Below are positions 33,768-42,882 of a stretch of DNA of 64,000 bases, one piece after another. Under the pieces are notes generated by a model that was not told the DNA's origin, did not search any database, and was given only the letters and a program-made list of their open reading frames with translations. The stretch covers positions 1-64,000 of the forward strand of contig NZ_JAKEIP010000012.1 in assembly GCF_021474425.1 (NCBI RefSeq), given 5' to 3'. The stretch's first letter is position 1. Each line of letters opens with the position of its first letter. Source of the DNA: Streptomyces muensis (GTDB lineage: Bacteria > Actinomycetota > Actinomycetes > Streptomycetales > Streptomycetaceae). Position numbers and translations under genes: made by a program.

Positions 33768-34769
33768 ATGCGTGTACTGGTCACCGGCGGTGCCGGGTTC
33801 ATCGGGTCCCATGTGGTCGAGGCGCTCGCGGCACGCGGGCACGAGCCTGTCGTGTTCGATGTGCGGGAGGATCCCGGCGCGGACGTGCGGGACCCGGTGG
33901 CCGTGGGTCGCGCGCTGCGCGGTGTGGACGCCGTGTGCCATCAGGCCGCGATGGTGGGGCTCGGCAACGGGGTCGCCGACGCGGCCGAGTACGTCTCGCG
34001 CAACGACCTGGGGACCGCGGTGCTGCTCGCCGCCATGGCGGAGGCGGGCGTACGGCGTCTCGTGCTGGCCGGGTCGATGGTGGTCTACGGGGAGGGGCGG
34101 TACGCGTGCCCGCGGCACGGTGTCGTACGGCCCGGGCCGCGTGCCGTCGCCGACCTCGACGCGGGCCGGTTCGAGCCGACGTGCCCGGTGTGCGGGGCCG
34201 ACCTCTCCCCCGGTCTGGTCGGCGAGGACGCCCCGGCCGATCCGCGGAACGTGTACGCGACGACCAAGCTCACCCAGGAACACCTGGCCGCCGCCTGGGC
34301 CCGCTGCGCCGACGGATCGGCGGTGTCGCTGCGCTACCACAACGTGTACGGCCCCGGAATGCCCCGCGACACCCCGTACGCCGGTGTCGCCTCCTTCTTC
34401 CGTTCGGCGCTCGCCCGGGGTGAGGCGCCGCGGGTGTTCGAGGACGGGCGGCAGCGGCGGGACTTCGTGCACGTCCGGGACGTGGCGGCGGCCAACGTGG
34501 TGGCGTTGGAGGCCGCGGCCGCCCGGGGCGGGCTCACGGCGTACAACACCGGCAGCGGTGAGCCGCACACCGTCGGCGAGATGGCGCGGGCGCTGGCCGC
34601 CGCCCACGGCGGGCCCGATCCGGTCGTCACCGGTGAGTACCGGCTCGGGGACGTACGGCACATCACGGCGGACTCGTCGCGGCTGCGCGAGGAGCTGGGG
34701 TGGAAGCCGGAGGTCGGGTTCGAGGAGGGCATGGCGGAGTTCGCCCGGTCCGGGATGCGCGGGGCGTAG
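33768..34769 (+). CDS. NAD-dependent sugar-nucleotide epimerase/dehydratase with Cys-rich insert
   Basis: 333-residue extended short-chain dehydrogenase. It has the Rossmann motif VTGGAGFIGSHVVEAL, a Ser/Tyr/Lys triad in LAGSMVVYGEG and NVYATTKLTQEHL, and the NDP-sugar segment YGPGMPRDTPYAGVASFF with RRDFVHVRDVA. An insert at about residues 110-150 contains CPRHG and, later, CPVCGAD, a possible zinc knuckle that is unusual in the family. The start is leaderless (TAGCGT six bases upstream). It heads a neighbourhood with sugar-transferase-like genes and a two-component system; the NDP-sugar substrate is unknown. Confidence 0.8.
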   Translation: MRVLVTGGAGFIGSHVVEALAARGHEPVVFDVREDPGADVRDPVAVGRALRGVDAVCHQAAMVGLGNGVADAAEYVSRNDLGTAVLLAAMAEAGVRRLVLAGSMVVYGEGRYACPRHGVVRPGPRAVADLDAGRFEPTCPVCGADLSPGLVGEDAPADPRNVYATTKLTQEHLAAAWARCADGSAVSLRYHNVYGPGMPRDTPYAGVASFFRSALARGEAPRVFEDGRQRRDFVHVRDVAAANVVALEAAAARGGLTAYNTGSGEPHTVGEMARALAAAHGGPDPVVTGEYRLGDVRHITADSSRLREELGWKPEVGFEEGMAEFARSGMRGA

Positions 34770-34800
34770 GCCCCTGACGGACCGGTGGTGCTGCCCGCGT

Positions 34801-35905
34801 TCAGGAAGCGGCGGCGGGCAGCACCACCTCGAAGCGGCAGCCGCCGGGGATGTTGCGTACGGTGGTCCGGCCGCTGTGTGCCTCCACGATCCCGCGGACG
34901 ATGGCGAGGCCGAGCCCCGCGCCGGCCGGGGGTGTCCGGGCGTGCGTGCCGCGCCAGCCGGTGTCGAAGACGCGCGGCAGGTCCTCGTCCGGGATGCCTC
35001 CGCAGCCGTCCGTCACCGACAGCACCACGCCCTCGGCGGAACGCTCCACTGCGATGGCGACCGTGCCGTCGGCCGGGGTCCGGCGGATGGCGTTGACCAG
35101 CAGGTTGCCCAGCACCCGGCTCATCTCCTTGCCGTCCACCTCCACGGGGACCGGCTCGATGCGGCCGCCCACCAGCCGCACCCCGTATTCCCGGGCGAGC
35201 GGGTCGGCTCCCGCGAGGGCGTCGCCCACCAGGTCGTAGAGGGAGATCCGGGCGAGGGTCAGCGGGAGTGTGCCGGCGTGGATGCGGGAGAGTTCGAAGA
35301 GGTCGCCGACCATGTCGTTGAGGCGTTCCACCTCGGTGCGCATCTGCTTCAGATAGCGGTCGGGGTCGGCGGCGACGCCGTCCTCCAGGGCCTCGGACAT
35401 GGCGCGCAGGCCGGCCAGTGGGGTGCGCAGGTCGTGCGAGATCCAGGCGACGAGTTCACGCCGGGAGGTCTCCAAGGCGCGTTCCCGTTCCCGGGACTCG
35501 GCGAGTCTGGCGCTGGTGGCCGCCAACTCGCGGCTGAGCGTGTCCAGTTCGGCGGTGGCCGGCTCGACGGGGGCCTGGAACGCGCCGCCGTCGCCGAAGG
35601 AGCGTGCGGCTATGGCGAGTTCGTGGCTGCGGGCGACGACCCAGCGGCCCAGCAGCAGCGCCGTGGCCAGGGAGACGACGGCCGCCATGGCGACGACGGT
35701 GGTGACGACGGTCAGGTCGTGCGGGGAGAGGAACATCGCCCAGGCGACGGCGAGCGTCCCCGCGAGCATGGCGACGACTCCGACCGCCGCGACCACGGTG
35801 AGCGAGGCGGTGAGCGAGCGGCGCCGGATCAGCCGCAGCACGCCCGCTCCGGTCAGACCGGAGGCGGCCGCGCCGGCGAAGGCGTACAGGGCGATCAGCA
35901 GGGTG

Positions 35906-35913
<8 letters not shown>
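34801..35913 (-). CDS. Sensor histidine kinase
   Basis: 370 residues. N-terminal hydrophobic helices (around residues 5-25, 38-60 and 68-90) are separated by very short loops, so sensing may occur within the membrane. A HAMP-like coiled segment leads to the HisKA box WISHDLRTPLAGL (His160), N-box GNLLVNAIRRTP, G1 DGCGGIPDEDLPRVF and G2 GAGLGLAIVRGIVEAH. Its start overlaps the end of the response regulator gene by eight bases. It lies among sugar-transferase and membrane redox genes, which I infer it regulates together with its partner. Confidence 0.85.
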
Positions 35914-36649
<736 letters not shown>

Positions 36650-36714
36650 GCCCCCAGCCTCGCACCGCGCCGCCTGAGATGCCGCGTCCGACCATCACCT
36701 CGCCTTCGACGTCC

Positions 36715-36765
36715 GCGTTTCGTAAGGAGCGGGAGTCCGTTATGTCCGCTTCGCGTTCGTAGGGT
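36715..36765. promoter_or_regulatory. Intergenic repeats and leaderless -10 box between RR and GT2 genes
   Basis: Read on the minus strand, CCTACGAACGCG and CCTTACGAAACGCG lie about 40 bases apart. The 9-mer ACGAAACGC of the second (36723-36715) also occurs at 40516-40524. On the plus strand TAGGGT (36760-36765) ends six bases before the GTG at 36772, with no -35 box. An activator-dependent leaderless promoter is inferred. Confidence 0.42.
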
Positions 36766-36771
36766 GAAAGC

Positions 36772-37467
36772 GTGACGACGACTTCTTCCGACGTCGACGT
36801 GGTGCTGCCCTGTCTGAACGAGGCCGAGGCCCTGCCCTGGGTTCTCGAACGGATCCCGCCGGGCTGGCGCGCACTCGTCGTCGACAACGGTTCCACCGAC
36901 GGCTCGGCCGCCATCGCCCACGCGCTCGGCGCGACCGTCGTGCGCGAGACGCGCCGGGGCTTCGGCGCCGCCTGCCACGCCGGGCTGCGGGCCGCCACCG
37001 CCGACGTGGTGTGCTTCTGCGACTGCGACGCCTCCCTCGACCCGTCGCTGCTCGTGCCCTTCGTACGCGAAGTGCGCGACGGCGAGGCCGATCTGGTGCT
37101 GGGCCGGCGACGCCCGCAGGGGCGGGGCGCGTGGCCCGCGCACGCCCGCGTCGGCAACCTCGCGCTCGCGCGGATGCTGCGCCGCCGCACCGGACTGCGA
37201 CTGCACGACCTCGGTCCGCTGCGCGCCGCCCGCCGGGAGCCGCTGCTCGCCCTCGGCCTCACCGACCGGCGCAGCGGCTATCCGCTCCAGATGGTCGTGC
37301 GCGCGGCCGACGCCGGCTGGCGGATCGCGGAGCACGACGTGCCGTACCTGCCGCGCTCCGGGGCCTCGAAGGTGACGGGTACCTGGCGGGGCACCTGGCA
37401 GGCCGTGCGGGACATGAGTCGCGTGCTGGGCGAGACGCCCGCGCATGGAGGAGGAACCGTCCGTTGA
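36772..37467 (+). CDS. GT2-family glycosyltransferase
   Basis: 231-residue GT-A glycosyltransferase resembling dolichol-phosphate-mannose synthase-like proteins. It shows DVVLPCLNEAEALPWVLERIP, the nucleotide-binding VVDNGSTDGSAAIAHALGA, the metal-binding CDCDASLDPSLLVPF and the late RRSGYPLQMVVRAADAGWRIAEHDVPY. There is no membrane segment. The GTG start is leaderless. Its stop overlaps the TTG start of a DUF2064 protein, and a methyltransferase follows with another overlap, so three enzymes are made together. GT2 and DUF2064 pairs are known in several modified-sugar clusters; the acceptor here is unknown. Confidence 0.82.
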   Translation: MTTTSSDVDVVLPCLNEAEALPWVLERIPPGWRALVVDNGSTDGSAAIAHALGATVVRETRRGFGAACHAGLRAATADVVCFCDCDASLDPSLLVPFVREVRDGEADLVLGRRRPQGRGAWPAHARVGNLALARMLRRRTGLRLHDLGPLRAARREPLLALGLTDRRSGYPLQMVVRAADAGWRIAEHDVPYLPRSGASKVTGTWRGTWQAVRDMSRVLGETPAHGGGTVR

Positions 37468-38150
37468 GTGTGTCGACCACGCTGCTCGTCATCGCCAAGG
37501 AACCGCGACCTGGCCGGGTCAAGACCCGGCTCACCCCGCCGTTCACGCCCGAGGAGGCGGCCGGGCTGGCCGAGGCGGCCCTCGCCGACACCCTCCACGC
37601 GGTGGCGGCCGTATCCGCCGCCCGGCGGGTCCTCGTCCTCGACGGCACCCCCGGTCCCTGGCTGCCGCCCCGCTTCGACGTCGTACCGCAGTGCGCGGGC
37701 GGCCTGGACGAGCGCCTGGCGGACGCCTTCGCGCGCTGCGCCGGCCCGGCCCTGCTGATCGGGATGGACACCCCGCAGGTGACACCCGAACTGCTCGACG
37801 TCGACTTCTCCGACTGCGACGCCTGGTTCGGGCCTGCCGAGGACGGCGGCTTCTGGGCGCTCGGACTGGCCGAACCCGACCCCGGTCTGCTGCGGGGCGT
37901 TCCCATGTCGACCGCCGTGACGGGCGCGCTGCAACGCGAGCGGCTGATCCGCGCGGGGCTGCGGGTGCGCGACCTGCCCCGGATGCGCGACGTCGACACC
38001 GCCGCCGACGCCCACGCCGTCGCCGCGCTGGCCCCGCACAGCCGGTTCGCCGCACGACTGGCCCGGTGCATGGCGGTCGCGGGAGCCGACTCCTCCCGGG
38101 AATCCGGGCCGGCAACGCGGCCGGCCACGCCCCCGGCCGGCCCCCGATGA
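37464..38150 (+). CDS. DUF2064 (TIGR04282-type) nucleotidyl/glycosyl-transferase-like protein
   Basis: 228 residues with the DUF2064 signature: LLVIAKEPRPGRVKTRLTPPFTPEEAAGLAEAAL at the start, a pseudo-Rossmann core with ALLIGMDTPQVTPELLD, and the family hallmark WFGPAEDGGFWALGL. These proteins are GT-A-like and often annotated as glycosyltransferases, without proven activity. TTG 37464 overlaps the upstream stop (TTGA) and has GGAGGAGG nine bases before it, so it is preferred to GTG 37470. The C-terminal 30 residues are Ala/Pro rich. Translation is coupled to the GT2 gene and, by ATGA, to the methyltransferase. Confidence 0.75.
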   Translation: MSVSTTLLVIAKEPRPGRVKTRLTPPFTPEEAAGLAEAALADTLHAVAAVSAARRVLVLDGTPGPWLPPRFDVVPQCAGGLDERLADAFARCAGPALLIGMDTPQVTPELLDVDFSDCDAWFGPAEDGGFWALGLAEPDPGLLRGVPMSTAVTGALQRERLIRAGLRVRDLPRMRDVDTAADAHAVAALAPHSRFAARLARCMAVAGADSSRESGPATRPATPPAGPR

Positions 38151-38911
38151 GCACCGTGCCCGCCACCACCGCCGCCTGGGCGGCCGCCGACCCCTACGCG
38201 GCCGCCCTGCGCTGCGGCCACGGCCCGCTGTTCCTGCGCCGCACCGACGGCTGGCTGCTGCCGCTGGAGGTGGAACGCTGGTGCGCCCGGGCCGACGCGG
38301 TCGACCGGGCGGTGCTCGACCGGTGCGAGGGCACCGTGCTGGACGTGGGGTGCGGGCCGGGACGGCTGGTGGCGGAACTGGCCACCCGGGGCCGGGCCGT
38401 GCTCGGCATCGACGTCAGCGCGGCCGCCGTCGACCGCACCGTGCGGCTCGGCGGCCCGGCGCTGCGGCGCTCGGTCTTCGAGCCGCTGCCCGGCGAGGGC
38501 CGCTGGGGCACGGTCCTGCTCATGGACGGCAACGTCGGCATCGGCGGCGACCCGCGCGCCCTGCTGGACCGGGTGGCCGCGCTGCTGCGCCCCGGCGGCC
38601 TGCTGATCGCCGAGACCGCACCGGTGGACGTCGACGAACGCGCCCAGGTGCAGGTCGTCGGCCCCACCGCCTCCGGTGAGGCCGACGACCACTTTCCCTG
38701 GGCGCGGCTCGGCAGCATGGCGCTGCTGCGGTACGCGCGGGGCTGGGAGCGTGCCGGTCAGTGGACGGCGGGCGGACGCTGCTTCGTCGCCCTGCGCAGC
38801 CGCCGCAGTCGCACCGCCAGCAGCAGTGCCGAGCCGCCGAAGAGGACGGCGGTGATCAGCAGCCAACGGGTGAGGAACCCGACCTCCGGCAGCCCGGTGG
38901 CGGACGGGTAG
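38147..38911 (+). CDS. SAM-dependent methyltransferase with C-terminal tail antisense to next gene
   Basis: 254 residues. Class I methyltransferase motifs are VLDVGCGPGRLVAELA (about residue 65), VLGIDVSAAAVDRT and LLRPGGLLIAETAP. The catalytic domain appears complete by ARGWERAGQWTAGGRCFVALRSR (about residue 215). The last 40 residues (RTASSSAEPPKRTAVISS and on) are low-complexity and lie opposite the coding end of the convergent membrane protein gene, with a 154-base overlap. The tail is probably a read-through extension after loss of an earlier stop, or a frame error in the assembly. The substrate may be the product of the two preceding transferases. Confidence 0.75.
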   Translation: MSTVPATTAAWAAADPYAAALRCGHGPLFLRRTDGWLLPLEVERWCARADAVDRAVLDRCEGTVLDVGCGPGRLVAELATRGRAVLGIDVSAAAVDRTVRLGGPALRRSVFEPLPGEGRWGTVLLMDGNVGIGGDPRALLDRVAALLRPGGLLIAETAPVDVDERAQVQVVGPTASGEADDHFPWARLGSMALLRYARGWERAGQWTAGGRCFVALRSRRSRTASSSAEPPKRTAVISSQRVRNPTSGSPVADG

Positions 38912-39228
38912 CGCTGCTCCACCCTCCCGCTGATCAGCGGAAACCACACGAGAAGGAGCAGTCCGGACAGGGCCGCCGGTACGCGCACGTACATCGCCCA
39001 GTCCCGGCGCCGCACAGCGCCGAGTCCCCGTACGGTCGCCCGGTCCAGGGTCGCGTAGAGCGGCAGCAGCACCAGGTCGTGCAGCACTGCCGCGCCCACG
39101 AACCACAGCGCCACGCCGAACCAGTCGTCCGCGAGGAGCCGGATCCCCGCGTAGGCGGCGAGCGCGAACGAGCAGGCGAGCAGCAGGAGTTGGAAGGGGC
39201 TTCCGAGGGGGATCCGCGGCGGGCGCAT
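38758..39228 (-). CDS. Small polytopic membrane protein coupled to the molybdopterin oxidoreductase
   Basis: 156 residues with about four transmembrane helices (FQLLLLACSFALAAYAGIRLL, FGVALWFVGAAVLHDLVLLPLY, VPAALSGLLLLVWFPLI and FLTRWLLITAVLFGGSALLLAV). It has a basic C-terminus (RLRRLRRATKQRPPAVH) predicted inside. ATG 39228 overlaps the stop of the molybdopterin oxidoreductase gene (ATGA), so the proteins are probably made together, perhaps as an accessory membrane subunit. I do not recognise the family. The 3' end overlaps the convergent methyltransferase gene by 154 bases. Confidence 0.65.
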   Translation of the reverse strand: MRPPRIPLGSPFQLLLLACSFALAAYAGIRLLADDWFGVALWFVGAAVLHDLVLLPLYATLDRATVRGLGAVRRRDWAMYVRVPAALSGLLLLVWFPLISGRVEQRYPSATGLPEVGFLTRWLLITAVLFGGSALLLAVRLRRLRRATKQRPPAVH

Positions 39229-40466
39229 CACAGGTCTCCGAACGTCATCCGGGCCACCCACTTGGTGTTGAGCACACCGGGTGCGGCGGGCACGATGATG
39301 CGTGCCGGGTAGCCGTGGTCGGGGGACAGCTCCTCGCCGTTGACGTACAGGGCGAGCAGGGAGCGGGGGTCGGCCACCTGGTTGGCGCGCAGGGCGGCTT
39401 TCCGGAAGGCGCCGCGTCGCTGGAGGGACTCGACGAACAGGTCGGGCGGGTCGTCGTGGCCGACGAGCGCCGCGAGGTCGCGCAGCCGCACCCCGCGCCA
39501 CCACTGGTCGGACGTCGACCATCCCTCGACGCAGGCGATGGGCAACGCCGAGCTGTGCAGGGGGAGTTCGAGGAGCCTGGAGCGGCTCAGGCGGACGGTG
39601 CCGGTGCGTCCTGTCACCACGAGCTGCCAGGCGTCGGCGCCCGTCTCCGCCGCGTCGATGCCGGCGTACGCGGCGGTCTTGTTGATCTGGAAGCCGTTCG
39701 GTCCGCTGCCGGGTTCGCGGCCGCCATGGGGTGCGAGGAGCGCGGTGCGCCGCAGTGGGCCGTCGAAGCTCTGCCCGGCCGTGGTGGCGAACAGCAGCAG
39801 CGAGCCACCTCCGACGAACCACAGGGCGCCGCGCCGGGAGACGGTCGGGTCGGCGGGGCGCGGTGACACCAGGTCGTTCTTCTCCTCGCGGAGCTGTCGC
39901 AGGTTGCGCAGCGCGATGGGCATCTTCAGCAGCGCGTGGGCGACGAACGCGGCGAAGAACACCCAGGCGCCGTAGAAGTGCAGGGGGTAGAAGGAGCCGG
40001 GGAAGACGTAGTCGAGCTGGACGTTGAGCACCCCGGTGACGAACTCGAACAGCCCGCCGCCGACCAGGAGCAGCAGGGAGATCCGCTCCAGGGCGTGTGT
40101 GAGCGAGCGGGCCGGGGGCAGGGCGAACAGCCTCGGTACGACGGACCACAGCTTGGCGAGCAGGACGGGGATCAGGGTGATGCCGAGGGTGACGTGGACG
40201 CCCTGGTTGAGCCGGTACAGCCAGTGCGGGTTCGTCGGCCAGGCGAAGAGGTAGAAGCCGAGGATCCCCTTGTCCGGGGTCTTGTCGTTCACCGGCGACA
40301 GGTCCGGGTTGTAGGCCGCGTACGAGACCAGGCCCGTCACGAACAGCACGGTGATGCCGACGAGCAGGACGAGGCCCAGCACCGAGGTGAACCAGGGGCC
40401 GCGCAGCGGGCTGCGCCAGAAGCCCGGTGAGGAGGGGAGCCGCGTATCGCGTGGATCGTCTCGCAT
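39228..40466 (-). CDS. Cytochrome b561-like/molybdopterin-dependent oxidoreductase
   Basis: 412 residues in two parts. Residues 1 to about 200 hold four or five transmembrane helices with histidines suited to haem (NQGVHVTLGITLIP, YPLHFYGAWVFFAAFVAHALLKMP), like membrane cytochrome b561 domains. After a basic loop and one more membrane segment (RRGALWFVGGGSLLLFATTAGQSF), the extracytoplasmic domain is sulfite-oxidase-type: IACVEGWSTSDQWWRGVRL carries the molybdenum-ligand Cys, and later SPDHGYPARIIVPAAPGVLNTKWV. I infer electron transfer between quinone and an extracellular substrate. A TACGGT box (40478-40473) ends six bases before the ATG, so the transcript is leaderless. Confidence 0.8.
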   Translation of the reverse strand: MRDDPRDTRLPSSPGFWRSPLRGPWFTSVLGLVLLVGITVLFVTGLVSYAAYNPDLSPVNDKTPDKGILGFYLFAWPTNPHWLYRLNQGVHVTLGITLIPVLLAKLWSVVPRLFALPPARSLTHALERISLLLLVGGGLFEFVTGVLNVQLDYVFPGSFYPLHFYGAWVFFAAFVAHALLKMPIALRNLRQLREEKNDLVSPRPADPTVSRRGALWFVGGGSLLLFATTAGQSFDGPLRRTALLAPHGGREPGSGPNGFQINKTAAYAGIDAAETGADAWQLVVTGRTGTVRLSRSRLLELPLHSSALPIACVEGWSTSDQWWRGVRLRDLAALVGHDDPPDLFVESLQRRGAFRKAALRANQVADPRSLLALYVNGEELSPDHGYPARIIVPAAPGVLNTKWVARMTFGDL

Positions 40467-40472
40467 GGCCCG

Positions 40473-40573
40473 ACCGTAGGCCCGGACCTGCCCGGGAATG
40501 GGTGCGTAAACGATGACGAAACGCTGACGTCCGGCCCGGACGGCGGTCCGCACCCGCCCTGTCGGCCTAGCGT
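40473..40573. promoter_or_regulatory. Divergent promoter region with two leaderless -10 boxes
   Basis: On the minus strand TACGGT (40478-40473) serves the molybdopterin gene; on the plus strand TAGCGT (40568-40573) ends seven bases before GTG 40581. Between them GCGTAAACG (40504-40512) and GACGAAACGCTGACG (40515-40529) share the ACGAAACGC 9-mer with the response-regulator promoter region, a possible site for that regulator. Confidence 0.42.
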
Positions 40574-40580
40574 TCCGGGC

Positions 40581-41921
40581 GTGACCCGCTCCCTGCGCCG
40601 TGACCTGTACGCCTCGGTGGCCGCCGTACTCCTCGTGACGGCAGCCGTGCTGATCGGCCACCACATTCAGTCGACCAGCCACACCCTCTTCGTCAACTGG
40701 CCGCCGCTGCTGGCGACCTGGGGCCCGCACCTGGGTCCGGGCACTCCGGCGGCCGTCGCCGTGGCGATCGGCACCGTGGTGTACGGGCCCGCCCTCGCGG
40801 CCCGTCTCCCCTGGCGGAAGCTGCTCCCGCTGGCCTGGGCCACGGCCCTGGTGTGGATCTTCTCCCTCGCCCTGATCGACGGCTGGCACCGGGGCATCGC
40901 CCGCCGGCTCACCAGCCGCCACGAGTACCTCCAGGTCATCGACCGCTTCGACGACATCCCGAACGCATTGCGCGGCTTCACCGGCCACATCCTTCTCGGC
41001 TCCCCCGACCACTGGCCCGCCCACGTCGCCGGTCATCCGCCGGCCGCTCCGCTCACCTTCGTCCTGCTCGACCGGATCGGTCTCGGCGGCGGGGGCTGGG
41101 CCGGGGTGTGGTGCATCACCGTCGGCGCGACGGCCTGTGTGGCCGTGCTGGTCACCGTCCGCGCCCTGGCCGACGAGACGCTCGCGCGCAGGGCGGCCCC
41201 CTTTCTCGTGCTGGCGCCGGCCGCCGTGTGGATGGGGACCTCGGCCGACGCGTACTTCGCCGCGGTGGCTGCCTGGGCGGTGGCGCTGCTGGCGCTGGCG
41301 GTGACCGGACGGTCCTTGTGGTGGGCCGGGGCGTCCGGCCTGCTGTTCGGTCTGACCTGCTATCTGTCGTACGGCCTCACGCTCGTCGCGCTGATCGGGG
41401 CGGCGGTGCTGTGGCTCGGCCGGCGCGGGCTGCGGGAGCGGCCCGCCCTGCTGGTGCCGCTGTTCGCCGGGCTGGCCGTGGTCCCGGCGCTGTTCACGCT
41501 CGCCGGGTTCGACTGGTGGGAGGCGTACCGCCTGCTGGTGACGCGCTACCACCAGGGTGTGGGCGGGATCCGCCCCTACGACTACTGGGTGTGGGCCAAC
41601 CTGGCCTGCGCCGTGCTCATCACGGGCCTGGCAACGGTGGCGGGGCTGCGGCGGACCGGTGCGGTGCTCGTTCGCGCCCGTGGCGGCACCCACGGCCGGA
41701 CCGCCGAGGCCCGCCTCGCCCTCCTCGTGTCCGCCGCCCTCCTCGCCCTGCTGGTCGCCGACCTGTCCGGCATGAGCAAGGCGGAGACGGAACGGATCTG
41801 GCTGCCCTTCGCGATCTGGCTCCTCCCGGCGTGCGCCCTCCTCAACCGGCCCCGCGCCTGGCTGGCCGCCCAGGCGCTCCTGGCGCTGCTCCTCAACCAT
41901 CTGCTGCTGACCGGGTGGTGA
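40581..41921 (+). CDS. Polytopic membrane protein, lipid-linked glycosyltransferase-like
   Basis: 446 residues with about eleven transmembrane helices. A loop after the second or third helix has RRLTSRHEYLQVIDRFDDIPNALRGF and later HVAGHPPAAPLTFVLLDRIG, charged and aromatic, facing outside. The general plan matches GT-C glycosyltransferases of the mannosyltransferase/PMT type, although the canonical Asp-Asp after helix one is not obvious. The GTG start is leaderless with TAGCGT seven bases upstream. It diverges from the membrane molybdopterin oxidoreductase. I infer transfer of a sugar from a lipid carrier across the membrane, perhaps using a product of the GT2 enzyme. Confidence 0.6.
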   Translation: MTRSLRRDLYASVAAVLLVTAAVLIGHHIQSTSHTLFVNWPPLLATWGPHLGPGTPAAVAVAIGTVVYGPALAARLPWRKLLPLAWATALVWIFSLALIDGWHRGIARRLTSRHEYLQVIDRFDDIPNALRGFTGHILLGSPDHWPAHVAGHPPAAPLTFVLLDRIGLGGGGWAGVWCITVGATACVAVLVTVRALADETLARRAAPFLVLAPAAVWMGTSADAYFAAVAAWAVALLALAVTGRSLWWAGASGLLFGLTCYLSYGLTLVALIGAAVLWLGRRGLRERPALLVPLFAGLAVVPALFTLAGFDWWEAYRLLVTRYHQGVGGIRPYDYWVWANLACAVLITGLATVAGLRRTGAVLVRARGGTHGRTAEARLALLVSAALLALLVADLSGMSKAETERIWLPFAIWLLPACALLNRPRAWLAAQALLALLLNHLLLTGW

Positions 41922-42135
41922 CCGGACGGGGGGCGTGGTGCGCCAGGTGTGGCCGGCCATGCCGCGTCGCAGGCCGACGTGGCCGTGCCTGTGGCGCCCC
42001 CGGCGGCCCGGCCGACACCGCGACGGCGTGGCCCCCGCCGGTGGGGCTCGCCGTCGCGGAGGGCCGTACGGGTTGTGCCTGGAGAGCAGCCGGGCACCAG
42101 CGACCGCCCTTCGAGATGACGACGTGATGTCGACC

Positions 42136-42141
42136 TAGGCT
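42136..42141 (+). promoter_or_regulatory. -10 box of a leaderless methyltransferase transcript
   Basis: TAGGCT ends six bases before ATG 42148. This spacing supports that ATG over two later in-frame ATGs at 42187 and 42202. Confidence 0.42.
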
Positions 42142-42147
42142 GGCGTC

Positions 42148-42867
42148 ATGGCCACCGGGGCGGTGCACCCAGCCGGAAACGCCGGAATGGAGGGCGTCAG
42201 CATGTCGGAGTCCGCGCGGGAGCTGGCCGCGGTCCAGCGTGAGCACTGGCAGCGGACGTACGGGGAGCATCCGGGGATGTACGGCGAGAGGCCGTCCGAA
42301 CCCGCAGTCCACGCCGCCGGGGTCTTCCGCGCCGCCCGCGCCGGAGCGCTGCTGGAGCTGGGTGCGGGGCACGGCCGTGACGCGCTGTTCTTCGCACGCG
42401 AGGGCTACACCGTGCTGGCCACCGACTTCAGCCCGGTGGGTCTGGAGCAGCTGCGTGAGGCCGCCGCCGCCCGAGGCCTGGCCGAACGGGTCACGACGGC
42501 GGTCCACGACGTCCGCGAGCCACTGCCGCTCGCGGACGCCTCGGTGGACGGCGTGTTCGCGCACATGCTGCTCTGCATGGCGCTGTCCACCGAGGAGATC
42601 CACGCCCTGGTCGCAGAGGTGCGCCGGGTCCTGAGGCCGGGCGGAGTCTTCGTGTACACCGTCCGTCACACCGCGGACGCGCACTACGGGGTGGGGACGG
42701 GGCACGGCGACGACATCTGGGAGCACGGTGGCTTCGCCGTCCACTTCTTCTCCCGTGAACTGGTCGACGCCCTCGCGCAAGGCTGGAGCCTTCAGGAGGT
42801 GCACGCCTTCGAGGAGGGTGGCCTGCCGCGGCGGCTGTGGCGCGTCACGCAGACCCTCCCCGGGTGA
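42148..42867 (+). CDS. Class I SAM-dependent methyltransferase
   Basis: 239 residues. Core motifs are ALLELGAGHGRDALFFAREG (SAM-binding, about residue 67), VLATDFSPVGLEQLREAA, VHDVREPLPLADASVDGVFAHMLLCMALS and VRRVLRPGGVFVYTVRHT. The HTADAHYGVGTGHGDDIWEHGGFAVHFFS stretch, rich in His and Asp, may form the substrate site. It resembles small-molecule methyltransferases of the UbiE/tellurite-resistance type. ATG 42148 is supported by the leaderless -10 box; ATG 42202 with a GGAGGG ribosome site is an alternative giving 221 residues. Convergent with the phosphatase gene by 15 bases. Confidence 0.78.
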   Translation: MATGAVHPAGNAGMEGVSMSESARELAAVQREHWQRTYGEHPGMYGERPSEPAVHAAGVFRAARAGALLELGAGHGRDALFFAREGYTVLATDFSPVGLEQLREAAAARGLAERVTTAVHDVREPLPLADASVDGVFAHMLLCMALSTEEIHALVAEVRRVLRPGGVFVYTVRHTADAHYGVGTGHGDDIWEHGGFAVHFFSRELVDALAQGWSLQEVHAFEEGGLPRRLWRVTQTLPG

Positions 42868-42882
42868 GCGGAGCGCCCGGGC

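Noticed and set aside
40467-41960. N-terminal half of a 910-codon minus-strand frame ending in the molybdopterin gene
   Set aside because: The part upstream of 40466 is antisense to the GT-like membrane gene; the real start is the leaderless ATG at 40466.
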